Both the position numbers and the translations under genes were made by a program. Shown here one piece after another: positions 17,310-25,532 of a DNA stretch of 41,651 nucleotides. The stretch's first letter is position 1, and each line of letters begins with the position of its first letter. Source of the stretch: JBLHKS01 sp047620505 (GTDB lineage: Bacteria > Verrucomicrobiota > Verrucomicrobiia > Verrucomicrobiales > DEV007); contig JBLHKS010000044.1 of NCBI GenBank assembly GCA_047620505.1, forward strand, positions 1 through 41,651, in the 5' to 3' direction. Below the pieces are notes generated by a model. That model ran no database searches and had not been told where the DNA came from. It saw only the letters and a program-made list of their open reading frames with translations.

Positions 17310-17812
17310 GAGCTAATCGGCCCACCAGGAGAGGCGGCTTTTCTCTAGTCGATGTGACTTTGGCAATCGGGATCGCTGCCCCGGCCTTGATCGCGATTCT
17401 GGGTGTGATGTCCGTTGGCCACTCGAGCCTTAAAATCGCCCAGCTAAAAGAATCGGAAGCCGCAATCCTGCAGACTTTAGCGGGCCAATTCCAGATGCGT
17501 CCCTGGACTGAAATCAGGGAATTGGAGGAACGCGGTGATTCCGAGAGGTTCTTTTTCGATAGTGAAGGATATCTGCTGGGAAACGATAGCAGTGAGCGAA
17601 TCTTTACAGCGCAGGTAACGGTATTGGGAGCACCGCAGTTGCCCGGAGTTCCCTCGTCGCAAAGTAAACAGCAGACTTTTTCTCGCAGGCTGGAGATTTT
17701 GATCGATTCTCGCCCGCTGCCTCAAGGAGATCTGTTTCAGGATAAAAGGGGCTATCGCACCGACACGATTTTGATCGTGAATACGAGCAATGACAGCAGC
17801 ACGCAAAACTAA
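17306..17812 (+). CDS. Verru_Chthon cassette protein B (prepilin-like)
   Basis: This small pseudopilin of 168 residues has the class III signal RRGGFSLVDVTLAIGIAAPALI: a basic leader, Gly at -1, Phe at +1, and a hydrophobic helix. Position +5 is Asp instead of the nearly universal Glu. Glu5 normally helps subunit docking and N-methylation, so Asp is a conservative but notable change. The body is a short globular domain (WTEIRELEERGDSERFFFD). Its ATG overlaps the stop of A as ATGA, which implies translational coupling. A PilD-like prepilin peptidase should process it, but none is encoded here. Confidence 0.85.
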   Translation: MRANRPTRRGGFSLVDVTLAIGIAAPALIAILGVMSVGHSSLKIAQLKESEAAILQTLAGQFQMRPWTEIRELEERGDSERFFFDSEGYLLGNDSSERIFTAQVTVLGAPQLPGVPSSQSKQQTFSRRLEILIDSRPLPQGDLFQDKRGYRTDTILIVNTSNDSSTQN

Positions 17813-18899
17813 GAGCAACAGCGCTGCCACGCTCTTGGAGTTGATGGTGTCTATGGTGATTGTCGGTGCGATTCTGATCCTCGTCGCTTCAATGATTGAA
17901 GTCTCAGCTCGTAACTTGGTCAAAGTTGAAGAGACCGCCGATGAAAAGAGCAACGTCCGGAAGGCGATGACCGCACTGACGAGAAACTTGAGTCAGGCGG
18001 CCCTCAACAGCTATTGGGATTACAACGATCCGGTTCGGCCAACGCTGTTTCAGCGGCAATCGGAGTTGCACTTCGTTTCAGGGGCTGCCGATCGCTTGCT
18101 GAGTGGTTCTCGGCAGGTTACAGGGCACGCAGTTTTCTTCCAGGCTCCGTTTGGATACGGCGGATCCGAAGCAGGGAACCTTGGAGGTGGCGAGGATTTC
18201 GATGAGCTCCAGGATAGTTTGAACTGTTGGGGCTATTTTATCGAATACGGGAGCGACATGGACTCGGACCGACCGCTTCGTCCCGATTTTCTACGGAATG
18301 AGGTCGCTTTGCATCCGGCGAGAAATCGGTTTCGGCTGATGGAATTCCGCTTGGCGTCTGAAAAGATGAACTTGTTCGGACGGTCCTTCTCTGGCGGCAC
18401 GACTTTGGGACAGCAAAGCTCAGAAGACGGTGTTCGAGGCTGGTTTCAGAGAACAGAAGTGCTTGTGCCCAACTCAGGGCCGATCGCTGAAAACATAGTA
18501 GCTTTGGTGCTCAGGCCTAGGGCTCCTCAACGGTTCGAACGGGATAACGATCTAGCTCCCAAATACTACTACGATACGCGGCGCCATCAATATGAGGGTT
18601 CCGGTGGGTTGGCCGCGATTTCACGTCATCAGCTTCCGCCTATGATGGATCTGACGATGGTTGCCGTTAGCGAGGATTCTTATGCGCGTGTGGAGAGCAC
18701 AAACCCGAAAATTGCGGATGAGCTGATTGCGGTTGTCAGCAAATTGTTCCAGGAAGCGAGCCGCACTAAAGAAGACGTGTTAAAATTGGAGGAGTTTCTG
18801 ATCGAGAACAAGCTTTCCTATCGAACGCTATCGACCTCAATCGCGATTCCGGCGGCAAAATGGGTTACCTCAACTGAGAGAGATCCAACCGGGGCATGA
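17790..18899 (+). CDS. Verru_Chthon cassette protein C (prepilin-like)
   Basis: The 369-residue protein starts with KTKSNSAATLLELMVSMVI and a hydrophobic helix (IVGAILILVASMIEVS). By alignment, the cleavage-site residues Gly(-1)-Phe(+1) are both Ala, while Glu(+5) is kept (ATLLE). The mature domain begins ARNLVKVEETADEKSNVRKAMTALTRN, typical of GspJ-like minor pseudopilins, and then a long beta-rich region follows. It overlaps the end of B by 23 bases and is overlapped by D as ATGA, so the four genes form one translationally linked operon. It matches the family I know as TIGR02599. Confidence 0.85.
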   Translation: MTAARKTKSNSAATLLELMVSMVIVGAILILVASMIEVSARNLVKVEETADEKSNVRKAMTALTRNLSQAALNSYWDYNDPVRPTLFQRQSELHFVSGAADRLLSGSRQVTGHAVFFQAPFGYGGSEAGNLGGGEDFDELQDSLNCWGYFIEYGSDMDSDRPLRPDFLRNEVALHPARNRFRLMEFRLASEKMNLFGRSFSGGTTLGQQSSEDGVRGWFQRTEVLVPNSGPIAENIVALVLRPRAPQRFERDNDLAPKYYYDTRRHQYEGSGGLAAISRHQLPPMMDLTMVAVSEDSYARVESTNPKIADELIAVVSKLFQEASRTKEDVLKLEEFLIENKLSYRTLSTSIAIPAAKWVTSTERDPTGA

Positions 18900-19453
18900 C
18901 TTCGAGTTTCCATCGCAAGCGCAACGGATTTTCGCTTGTCGAGATGATGTTAGTGATCAGTGTCATTGCGCTGATGATCACCATGCTTTCAATCGGATTT
19001 ACGAGCAGTTTTGTTGGTGCCGAACTTTCAGGCACAGCTCGAAGAATGGCCGCTGAGTTGGAGCACGGTGCTCAGATGGCGGCAGTGCAGAATCGTCCGA
19101 TCACGGTTCGCTTTACCAGCGATTTGAGGGAGCCGGACGAGTACCTTCAGGGGTTTCAATTCGGCGTCACCGACTCCGTGACGGGAGAGTTCAAGGCCAA
19201 TTCAGAGTTCTTCCGATTTCCCGACGGTATCACGATTCATTTGAGCGAGCGGACGACGACCCTTCTTCGGTTAGCCGATTCACCAACGACTTTCGAATTT
19301 CATTTCTACGCCGATGGCTCAACGTCTTTACGGAAGGACCTCCATTGGTGCGTGACCCTCGTTCGATTCGGGCACGCAACGAATTCGGAGCTGCCCTCGA
19401 GCTACCGAACTGTGGTGATCAACCCATACAACGGGTCCACCACACTTTATTGA
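18896..19453 (+). CDS. Verru_Chthon cassette protein D (prepilin-like)
   Basis: This 185-residue protein has a canonical type IV prepilin start (RKRNGFSLVEMMLVISVIALMITML): Gly(-1), Phe(+1), Glu(+5), then the helix. The downstream segment LSGTARRMAAELEHGAQMAAVQNRPITVRF resembles GspH/FimT-type minor pseudopilins, and a beta-rich C-terminus closes with YRTVVINPYNGSTTLY. It is the last gene of the cassette. Its stop is followed nine bases later by a perfect copy of the iterated palindrome, and then by the convergent DUF1501 stop. Confidence 0.87.
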   Translation: MTSSFHRKRNGFSLVEMMLVISVIALMITMLSIGFTSSFVGAELSGTARRMAAELEHGAQMAAVQNRPITVRFTSDLREPDEYLQGFQFGVTDSVTGEFKANSEFFRFPDGITIHLSERTTTLLRLADSPTTFEFHFYADGSTSLRKDLHWCVTLVRFGHATNSELPSSYRTVVINPYNGSTTLY

Positions 19454-19461
19454 AACGAATT

Positions 19462-19473
19462 CAGCAGCTGCTG
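19462..19473. repeat. Iterated palindrome, perfect 12-mer, intergenic
   Basis: Extends to 14 bp, TCAGCAGCTGCTGA (19461-19474). It occupies the middle of the 30-base gap between the convergent stops of cassette D and DUF1501. Confidence 0.9.
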
Positions 19474-19483
19474 ATTGAACCGC

Positions 19484-20890
19484 CTAACTGAACAACTTCG
19501 TAATTGGCTTACCCGTCGAAAATTTCGGACGAGACAGCCCGGTGTTCGCGGTCTTGTCGAACAGCGGAACGCCCAAGGCGTGAAGAACGGTCGCGTGGAT
19601 GTCCTGCGGCGTAACCGGATCGCTGATAGGCCTCGAGCCGGTCTTGTCAGACTCTCCGTAAAGCGCGCCGCCTTGAATTCCGCAGCCAGCCATGATCGCA
19701 GGGAAACACTGCGGCCAGTGAAGACGCCCGGGAAAACCCTTGGTCGCGATTTTCGGCGAGCGGCCAAATTCGCCCATGCAAACGACTAACGTATCGTCTA
19801 GCAAACCGCGCTCCTTGAGATCAGTCAGCAGAGCGGAAAGTCCTTGATCGAGGCGCGGCAGGCAAAAGCCCATGCCATACGAGCCGGAGCCAAAAGCGTT
19901 GCCCATGCTCATGCTGCCACCGTGCATGTCCCAGCTGGAAGCGGGCGGGCCGCTGTGCTTGCCAGGCGCGGGGCCTGCCCATCCGTTCACGGTCACAAAA
20001 CGCACGCCAGATTCCACCATTCGGCGGGCGAGGAGCATGTTCTGGCCTAACGGATGCATTCCGTAGCGCTCGCGGACAGAGATTGGCTCGCGATCCATTT
20101 CGAAAGCCTCTCGGCCTTCCTGCCGAGTCATTCCGTCGAACGCCATCTCGCGCAAATCGTTCCAGTCTGTGCCAACCGGGTGGCTTTCGAGCGTTTCGGA
20201 TTCCAAGCCAGATAGAAGATTTCGGCGAGTGTTCAGCCGGACGGGGTCGACCGAATTGTAAACTTCTGGCGGCGCAAAATCGGGATTCGCAGGATTATTA
20301 TCGGCGGAACCGACAAACACTGGCGCGTATGGCGAGCCGAGGTAACCGCCAGAGGCGATATTCGGCGCACAGAAAACCGGCGGTCCAACGCATTTCATCA
20401 ACCAAGCGTTAGAAACGAGATTGCGCTCGCTCGGCAAATGCTTGGCGACCACCGAACCGATATAGGGAGAGCCGTCCGGCACGCCCTGCTTAACACGTTC
20501 GACGTACTGCCCGCTGAGCAGGTTGTGCATCGCGTCGAAGTGATTGCTGATCGGCCCTGGATGATTCACGGATCGAATCAGAGCGAACTGATCGGTTACC
20601 TTCGAGAGCATCGGATGAAGCTCGCTCAGCTGCATGCCCGGAACTTTCGAGGGAATCGGATTGTAGGGGCCTCGATATTCCGACGGTGCGTCCGGCTTCA
20701 GATCCCAGCTATCGAGATGACTGATTCCGCCGCAGAGCAGAATGAAAATGCAGGATTTCTTCGAAGCGACCGCTTGGCCGACAGCGTCGGTCGCGTCCTG
20801 GCCCATCACGAGACCGGGGACGCCGAGGTTCATCGCAGCGAGACTGCCAGCTTGAAGAAGTTGGCGGCGAGAGAGTTCAGGGCCGTTCAT
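19484..20890 (-). CDS. DUF1501 domain protein, Tat-exported
   Basis: The 468-residue protein begins with a twin-arginine signal (LSRRQLLQAGSLAAMNLGVPGLVMG). DUF1501 hallmarks follow: KSCIFILLCGGISHLDSWDLKPDAP, IRSVNHPGPISNHFDAMHNLLSG, AWLMKCVGPPVF, ARRMVESGVRFVTVNGWAG, SWDMHGG, LTDLKERGLLDDTLVVCMGEFGRSP and HWPQCFPAIMAG. The fold is related to the alkaline-phosphatase/sulfatase superfamily; the activity is not established. DUF1501 proteins usually sit beside a DUF1549/DUF1553 cytochrome-like gene. Here that partner is absent and the upstream neighbour in the same direction is a nucleoid-associated protein, so this copy is solitary. Confidence 0.9.
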   Translation of the reverse strand: MNGPELSRRQLLQAGSLAAMNLGVPGLVMGQDATDAVGQAVASKKSCIFILLCGGISHLDSWDLKPDAPSEYRGPYNPIPSKVPGMQLSELHPMLSKVTDQFALIRSVNHPGPISNHFDAMHNLLSGQYVERVKQGVPDGSPYIGSVVAKHLPSERNLVSNAWLMKCVGPPVFCAPNIASGGYLGSPYAPVFVGSADNNPANPDFAPPEVYNSVDPVRLNTRRNLLSGLESETLESHPVGTDWNDLREMAFDGMTRQEGREAFEMDREPISVRERYGMHPLGQNMLLARRMVESGVRFVTVNGWAGPAPGKHSGPPASSWDMHGGSMSMGNAFGSGSYGMGFCLPRLDQGLSALLTDLKERGLLDDTLVVCMGEFGRSPKIATKGFPGRLHWPQCFPAIMAGCGIQGGALYGESDKTGSRPISDPVTPQDIHATVLHALGVPLFDKTANTGLSRPKFSTGKPITKLFS

Positions 20891-20942
20891 TTTGGTTATC
20901 GCAATTCGGAGTTTTTCGGATCGTGCGCCGATGATCGTAACC

Positions 20943-20952
20943 AGCAGCTGCT
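20943..20952. repeat. Iterated palindrome, 10-bp core, intergenic
   Basis: CAGCAGCTGCTC, 10 bases beyond the stop of the nucleoid-protein gene and 52 before the DUF1501 start. Confidence 0.8.
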
Positions 20953-20962
20953 CAACAGCTAA

Positions 20963-22024
20963 TTACACCTCTTTGTGATACCAGATCTTCAAATATTTCA
21001 TCCCTTTCTCTTCGTCATCGCCGCGCTCCATGAAGTCCTCGGAAACCGAGATGAACCCGGACGCAAACTTCATGTCCACCCCGACATCCAGCTTCAAACG
21101 GCTTCTTAAACGCTTGCGGGCTTTGTTGGCTTCGGGCTTGGAAACCGTGAAGCGGTCCTCGAGTTCCCGATCGTTTTCGATCTCGTACTCCGACTTGAAC
21201 ACCTCGAACTGCTCGATGCGCTCGGGCGATTTCATCGTCTTAGCTTTGAAGTCATCGAGATCAAAATCCTCGCTCTCTTCGAGATACGAAATCGCGTCTG
21301 AAGCCACATTCATCCGTTCGTCCTGCGGCGTGTCCTCCAGGCCCTTTTCCGCGAACTCCACGCAAAGCTTCGAATAGTGTTTTGTCAGGGATTCCTCATC
21401 GTTAACCGGAACGGCTCCGACGAAGTCACGGCTCCAGAATTGCGCGCCGCCGCCTTTGTCGAAGAGATAGACTGCAAACCCGTTAGCGCGATCGTAATTG
21501 ACGATCAGGCAGCCTTTGTCGATTTTTTCGGGGTAAATTCCTTGCTCGGTTGTTAGGCGGAGATCTCCGTCCTTTTCCGAAATCTGGAGAAACGGCTCTT
21601 TGCTTTCGGACTTGATAATGCAAAGCGCGCTCGCCGCTTCGAAGCCTCCGCTACTCCCGACGCCGAGGTCTTTGATCAGCGAAACGCAGAGGTCGCCGGA
21701 TTTGATATTCGGGTGCTTCGAGCCCGCGTAAAGATGCCTCGCGATCGCTTCGCCCTGCTCAAGGAGCGTCGCAGGATCGTCAAAAATCGCGCTAGCGTAG
21801 CTGAAAAGCTCGTTGCTCGCCAAGTCCGAATGATGCTCGAATCGATGCTGCTCGAGCCCGCGGAATCGCTTGAGAAAGCACTTCGTGAGCAGCTCAGCCT
21901 CGGCTTCTTCGAATTTGCAGAGAGTTTGCGAAGTTAAAAGCGGTTCGTCTCGAATCGGGTTCCCGACTTTGGCGAGAACCATGTCGCCGAGATGAGCTTC
22001 ATTGAATTTTAGGGAAACAGGCAT
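20963..22024 (-). CDS. YejK/NdpA-like 37-kDa nucleoid-associated protein
   Basis: The 353-residue protein is soluble and acidic and fits the nucleoid-associated family (NA37/PF04245). Matching segments are a short N-terminal strand and helix (AHLGDMVLAKVGNPIRDEP), ELFSYASAIFDDPATLLEQGEAIARHLYAGS, SGDLCVSLIKDLG, KGCLIVNYDRANGFAVYLFDKGGGAQFWSRDF and ESLTKHYSKLCVEF. The length is close to the E. coli homologue (about 335). E. coli YejK binds DNA and interacts with topoisomerase IV, so a chromosome-structuring role is a reasonable inference. The start ATG (22022-22024) faces the hairpin repeat array. A palindrome core copy lies 11 bases after its stop. Confidence 0.7.
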   Translation of the reverse strand: MPVSLKFNEAHLGDMVLAKVGNPIRDEPLLTSQTLCKFEEAEAELLTKCFLKRFRGLEQHRFEHHSDLASNELFSYASAIFDDPATLLEQGEAIARHLYAGSKHPNIKSGDLCVSLIKDLGVGSSGGFEAASALCIIKSESKEPFLQISEKDGDLRLTTEQGIYPEKIDKGCLIVNYDRANGFAVYLFDKGGGAQFWSRDFVGAVPVNDEESLTKHYSKLCVEFAEKGLEDTPQDERMNVASDAISYLEESEDFDLDDFKAKTMKSPERIEQFEVFKSEYEIENDRELEDRFTVSKPEANKARKRLRSRLKLDVGVDMKFASGFISVSEDFMERGDDEEKGMKYLKIWYHKEV

Positions 22025-22107
22025 GCAACTTCACCCTATCAATGCGCGAATTCCCTTTTTCAAGTGCCAGCCGCATGTGGGTCGCTTTCCGCATGGAATT
22101 CGTCGTC

Positions 22108-22313
22108 GCTTGCGCGCGAGAACGCGCGGGTTTAGTCGCTTGCGCGCGAGAACGCGCGGGTTTAGTCGCTTGCGCGCGAGAACGCGCGGGTTTAGTCCGC
22201 TTGCGCGCGAGAACGCGCGGGTTTAGTCGCTTGCGCGCGAGAACGCGCGGGTTTAGGCTTGCGCGCGAGAACGCGCGGGTTTAGGGCTTGCGCGCGAGAA
22301 CGCGCGGGTTTAG
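22108..22313. repeat. Tandem array of seven 28-bp hairpin units in a divergent promoter region
   Basis: Seven identical units, each starting GCTTGCGCGCGAGAACG and ending CGCGGGTTTAG, begin at 22108, 22138, 22168, 22199, 22229, 22257 and 22286. They are separated by 0-3 bases, so the periods are 30, 30, 31, 30, 28 and 29. Each unit contains CGCGCG-AGAA-CGCGCG, a 6-bp GC stem with a 4-nt loop. The array fills the gap between the divergent nucleoid-protein and DUF1592 genes and ends 9 bases before the DUF1592 ATG. The spacers are far too short for CRISPR. The near-30-bp period is about three helical turns, as in protein-binding iteron arrays, and the units may also fold in RNA. The unit does not recur elsewhere in the window. 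Confidence 0.95.
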
Positions 22314-22322
22314 AGCTGAGCG

Positions 22323-24968
22323 ATGCACCGCTGCCGATCTGGAATTGAACAACTTGGACGCCGACTGCTGGTTGCTGGCAGCGGCGCGTTGCTTTGTCTG
22401 GGCGTGTCCGCTGCGGTCGAAAATCCGGCGATTGACGCATTTTTCGACAAGCATTGCTTCGAGTGTCACGACGCGGATTCTAAGAAAGGCGATCTCGATC
22501 TGACTTCGCTCGGCAGCGAACTTTCCGAGCCGAGGAACTTCGCGCAGTGGGTCAAAATTCACGATCGAATCGAGTCCGGCGAAATGCCGCCGAAGAAGAA
22601 ACAGCGACCGGCGGCCGACCAGCAGCTGCTGGCGACGCAATCCCTGAAAACGGCGTTGATCGAGGCTGAGCAGGCGCGTTTGGTGGGCGAGGGCCGGACC
22701 CGAATCCGCAGGCTCACGCGTGTCGAATACGAAAACACGATTCGCGATTTGTTCGACATGCCGGGCATCGCGCTGGCGAACGATCTGCCGGCCGATGGGT
22801 CGGCGTACGGGTTCGATACGAATAGCGATGCGCTGGACATTTCTCACGTCAACATCGCCAAGTACGTCGAGGCAGCGGACAAGACGCTCGACTTGGCGAT
22901 CGCGACGCAGCCGATCGCGCCGACGATTCAGAAGCGGCGAATTTCGCTGGTTAACCGCGGCGGATTCGTCGCTCACATCGTGATGAACGGCGACGGCGTG
23001 CTCTTGAAAGATAAGAAACCGGATCCCGATTTTCCGCCGTCCGGTTATCACGGGCACATCGATCAGGGCGCGCATGAGCGGATGGGATCGTTTCGAAATG
23101 GCGCGTCAGTCGGGCTTTTTCGGCACGAAGACGAGTCGGTCAGTCCGTATTTCATGGAGCACGTCACGATTTATCCGGGCCGGTATCGCGTGCGGACGTC
23201 GCTGTGGAGTTTTCAGTGGGACAAGGGCGAAGTGCTGCCGTCGCGCGGAACCGAGGCGGCGCGGCTGTCGGTTGTGCAGCTGACGGGCGACGGGCGCGGA
23301 GGTCAGCATCCGAGTTATGTGTTGGGATTTCACGACGCGCCTTCTTTGGAGGCACAGGAGCACGAACTCGTCACGTGGCTGAATCACAATGAGCTGATTG
23401 GCTTCAACACGTCGTCGCTCGCGCCGGTCGCGAATTACAGTCGGAAAGGCCGCTCGATGGAGTTCACCGGGCCGGGAATCGCGGTCGACTGGCTTGAGGT
23501 CGAAGGGCCGCTTCACGACGTCTGGCCGCCGGTTTCGCATCGCGTTTTGTTCGGCGAACTAGCGATGGCTGAGTTCGATCAGGATTCCAAGGTGCAGTCG
23601 CCGGTTCGCAAGAAAGTCAGGCAACTTGGCGCAGGTCAGAATCGACCGGACCCGGATCAGGGTTTGTGGACGGTCAACAGCGACGAGCCGCTCGTAGATG
23701 CCAATCGGCTGCTCGCGGAATTCTTGCCTAAGGCGTTTCGCCGCCCCGTTGAGGACAATGTCAGGGCGGACTACGTCGGTCTCGTCGAGAAGCGGCTCGC
23801 GGCTGGCGATTGCTTTGAAACTTCAATGCGCTGGGCCTACCGCGCTGCGCTGTGCTCGCCGGATTTTCTGTATCATGTCGAGCCGATTGAAGAAGGCCTC
23901 GATGCGTGGGGACTGGCCAATCGACTGTCCTTTTTTCTATGGAATTCGGTGCCGGATGAGCGCCTTTCGGCAGCGGCGCAGAGCGGTGCCGTCCGCAGGC
24001 CAGACGCTCTACGAGCGGAAGTAGAGCGCATGTTAGAGGATGAAAAATCAGAGCGGTTCGTCGAAAACTTCCTTGGGCAGTGGCTCGAACTTCATCGAAT
24101 TGCGTCGACGGATCCCGACCGCAAACTCTACCCGGAATTCAGCTCCTACCTTCAAAACTCAATGGTTCTTGAGACTCAGGCTTTCTTTCGAGAGATGCTC
24201 GATCGAGACCTCGACGCAAGCCACCTGATCGATTCGAATTTCGCGATGCTGAACCAGAAACTAGCGGTTCACTACGGCATTTCTGACGTTGTCGGCTCGC
24301 AGATCAAGCGGGTCGATCTGCCTCCCGACAGCCCGCGCGGCGGCTTTCTCACGCAAGGCGCGATCCTCAAAATCACGGCCAACGGGACGACGACTTCGCC
24401 AGTTCCGCGCGGCGCGTTTGTCATGGACCGTTTGTTAGGCCAGCCACCGGAGCCTCCGCCCGCGAGCGTCCCTGCGGTCGAGCCCGACGTCTCTGGCGCC
24501 ACCACGATTCGCGAGCAGCTCGCCAAACATCGCTCGGATCCGAACTGCGCCAGCTGCCACGCGAAGATGGATCCGGCCGGCTTCGCGCTGGAGGCTTTCG
24601 ACGTGATTGGCGGTTATCGCGATCGCTACCGCTCAATCGGCGAGGGCGACCCGGCAGAGCGCGGTTCAATCGACCCGTTCATCGGTATCGGATTCAAGCT
24701 CGGACCTGCGGTCGATTCGTCGAGCGAACTGCCGGACGGGCGGGCGTTTTCGGATGTTGTCGAGCTCCAGCAGCTGCTGACGGAAGATTCGACGCCGCTG
24801 CTCACGAATCTTGCTCGTCAGTTCGCCGTTTACTCGACCGGCCGCGAAGTTGCGTTCAGCGATCGCGATCAAATCGCCGAAATTGTCTCGAAAACTGAAG
24901 CGAAAGGCGGAGGAATCCGAACGCTGATTCACGAACTCGTTCAAAGCCAGATTTTCCAGACACGATGA
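22323..24968 (+). CDS. DUF1592-family PVC cytochrome-like protein
   Basis: The 881-residue protein has a signal peptide (LGRRLLVAGSGALLCLGVSA) and then the standard chain of PVC domains. An N-terminal heme motif is C45-F-E-C-H49. DUF1587 follows at about 130-190 (TRVEYENTIRDLFDMPG). A beta-rich region precedes DUF1595 (LLAEFLPKAFRRPVEDN) and DUF1592 (LANRLSFFLWNSVPDERL, RFVENFLGQWLEL). DUF1588 comes next (GFLTQGAILKITANGTTTSP and C742-A-S-C-H746-AKMDP), and DUF1585 ends it (LARQFAVYSTGREVAFSDRD). It is probably periplasmic with two heme-binding sites; the substrate is unknown. It heads an operon with an HMA-like protein, DUF1552 and a peroxiredoxin. The ATG is close behind the hairpin array, with no strong ribosome binding site. 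Confidence 0.9.
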   Translation: MHRCRSGIEQLGRRLLVAGSGALLCLGVSAAVENPAIDAFFDKHCFECHDADSKKGDLDLTSLGSELSEPRNFAQWVKIHDRIESGEMPPKKKQRPAADQQLLATQSLKTALIEAEQARLVGEGRTRIRRLTRVEYENTIRDLFDMPGIALANDLPADGSAYGFDTNSDALDISHVNIAKYVEAADKTLDLAIATQPIAPTIQKRRISLVNRGGFVAHIVMNGDGVLLKDKKPDPDFPPSGYHGHIDQGAHERMGSFRNGASVGLFRHEDESVSPYFMEHVTIYPGRYRVRTSLWSFQWDKGEVLPSRGTEAARLSVVQLTGDGRGGQHPSYVLGFHDAPSLEAQEHELVTWLNHNELIGFNTSSLAPVANYSRKGRSMEFTGPGIAVDWLEVEGPLHDVWPPVSHRVLFGELAMAEFDQDSKVQSPVRKKVRQLGAGQNRPDPDQGLWTVNSDEPLVDANRLLAEFLPKAFRRPVEDNVRADYVGLVEKRLAAGDCFETSMRWAYRAALCSPDFLYHVEPIEEGLDAWGLANRLSFFLWNSVPDERLSAAAQSGAVRRPDALRAEVERMLEDEKSERFVENFLGQWLELHRIASTDPDRKLYPEFSSYLQNSMVLETQAFFREMLDRDLDASHLIDSNFAMLNQKLAVHYGISDVVGSQIKRVDLPPDSPRGGFLTQGAILKITANGTTTSPVPRGAFVMDRLLGQPPEPPPASVPAVEPDVSGATTIREQLAKHRSDPNCASCHAKMDPAGFALEAFDVIGGYRDRYRSIGEGDPAERGSIDPFIGIGFKLGPAVDSSSELPDGRAFSDVVELQQLLTEDSTPLLTNLARQFAVYSTGREVAFSDRDQIAEIVSKTEAKGGGIRTLIHELVQSQIFQTR
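22620..22631. repeat. Iterated palindrome, perfect 12-mer
   Basis: Extends to CCAGCAGCTGCTGG (22619-22632). In the first DUF1592 gene, read as Gln-Gln-Leu-Leu (ADQQLLAT). Confidence 0.9.
24768..24779. repeat. Iterated palindrome, perfect 12-mer
   Basis: Flanked C/A, second copy in the first DUF1592 gene, read as Gln-Gln-Leu-Leu (ELQQLLTE). Confidence 0.9.
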
Positions 24969-25519
24969 AAACGATCGCGATATTTTTAATCATGTTAGGG
25001 GCTTCGGCGTTGGCTGAAGAGACGGAAATTCAATGCCGCTTGCTTGGACTGTTTCAGCCGGATCGCGCAGAGGATCTTCGGCTTCTCGTCGAGGAGCAGA
25101 TGCCAGATGTTGCGCTTGTGGGCGTCGATTTCGCGACGGCGATCGCAACGTTCCGCGCCGACGCGGAGAATGCGTTTCCGAATGCGAAGACTCCGGAAAA
25201 GATTCTCGAACAACTGGATCAAAAGCTGCGTAGCGAAAGTCAGGGTACGTTCGAAGCGCGACCGCTGAGCACAACTCCAGTGGACAAACTGGAGGAGGTG
25301 AAAATCCCAATTTTGGGGCTCGATTGCAAAGGTTGCTCGTACGGGGCCTACGTCGCCGTGTATAAGATCGAAGGGGTTGAGTTCGCCTCGGCCAGTTTTC
25401 GCGAAGGGCTGGTTGTCGCTCGATTTGATCCTGAAAAAACCAGTCTCGCCGCGCTCGAAGAAGCACTTTCAAAGAAGCGAATCAGCATCAAAGGCAAACC
25501 AGGGAGCGAGTCCAATTAG
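24965..25519 (+). CDS. Exported HMA-like metal-binding domain protein
   Basis: The protein has 184 residues. After a signal peptide (MKTIAIFLIMLGASALA) come two similar-sized halves. The C-terminal half (about 110-177) follows the heavy-metal-associated beta-alpha-beta-beta-alpha-beta pattern, with the metal site LDCKGCSYGAYVAVYKIEGV, then FREGLVVARFDPEKTSLAALEEAL. The N-terminal half (CRLLGLFQPDRAEDLRLLVEE, ATFRADAENAF, EKILEQLDQKL) has a similar strand/helix rhythm but no CxxC, so it may be a degenerate copy. The ATG overlaps the stop of the DUF1592 gene (ATGA). It lies between the usual DUF1592 and DUF1552 partners, which suggests metal or heme delivery to that pair; this is inference. Confidence 0.65.
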   Translation: MKTIAIFLIMLGASALAEETEIQCRLLGLFQPDRAEDLRLLVEEQMPDVALVGVDFATAIATFRADAENAFPNAKTPEKILEQLDQKLRSESQGTFEARPLSTTPVDKLEEVKIPILGLDCKGCSYGAYVAVYKIEGVEFASASFREGLVVARFDPEKTSLAALEEALSKKRISIKGKPGSESN

Positions 25520-25532
25520 CAAAACGAATCCG

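Noticed and set aside
18528..18542. GGTTCGAAC resembling a tRNA T-arm
   Set aside because: There is no acceptor stem, anticodon arm or CCA-compatible end around it, and it lies inside cassette C.
22002..22284. Open frames through the hairpin array giving RLRARTRGFS-type repeats
   Set aside because: They result from a tandem repeat read in several frames, overlap a divergent promoter region, and have no ribosome binding site or family match.
22108..22313. CRISPR array
   Set aside because: The units are regular, but the spacers are only 0-3 bases and no cas genes are present.
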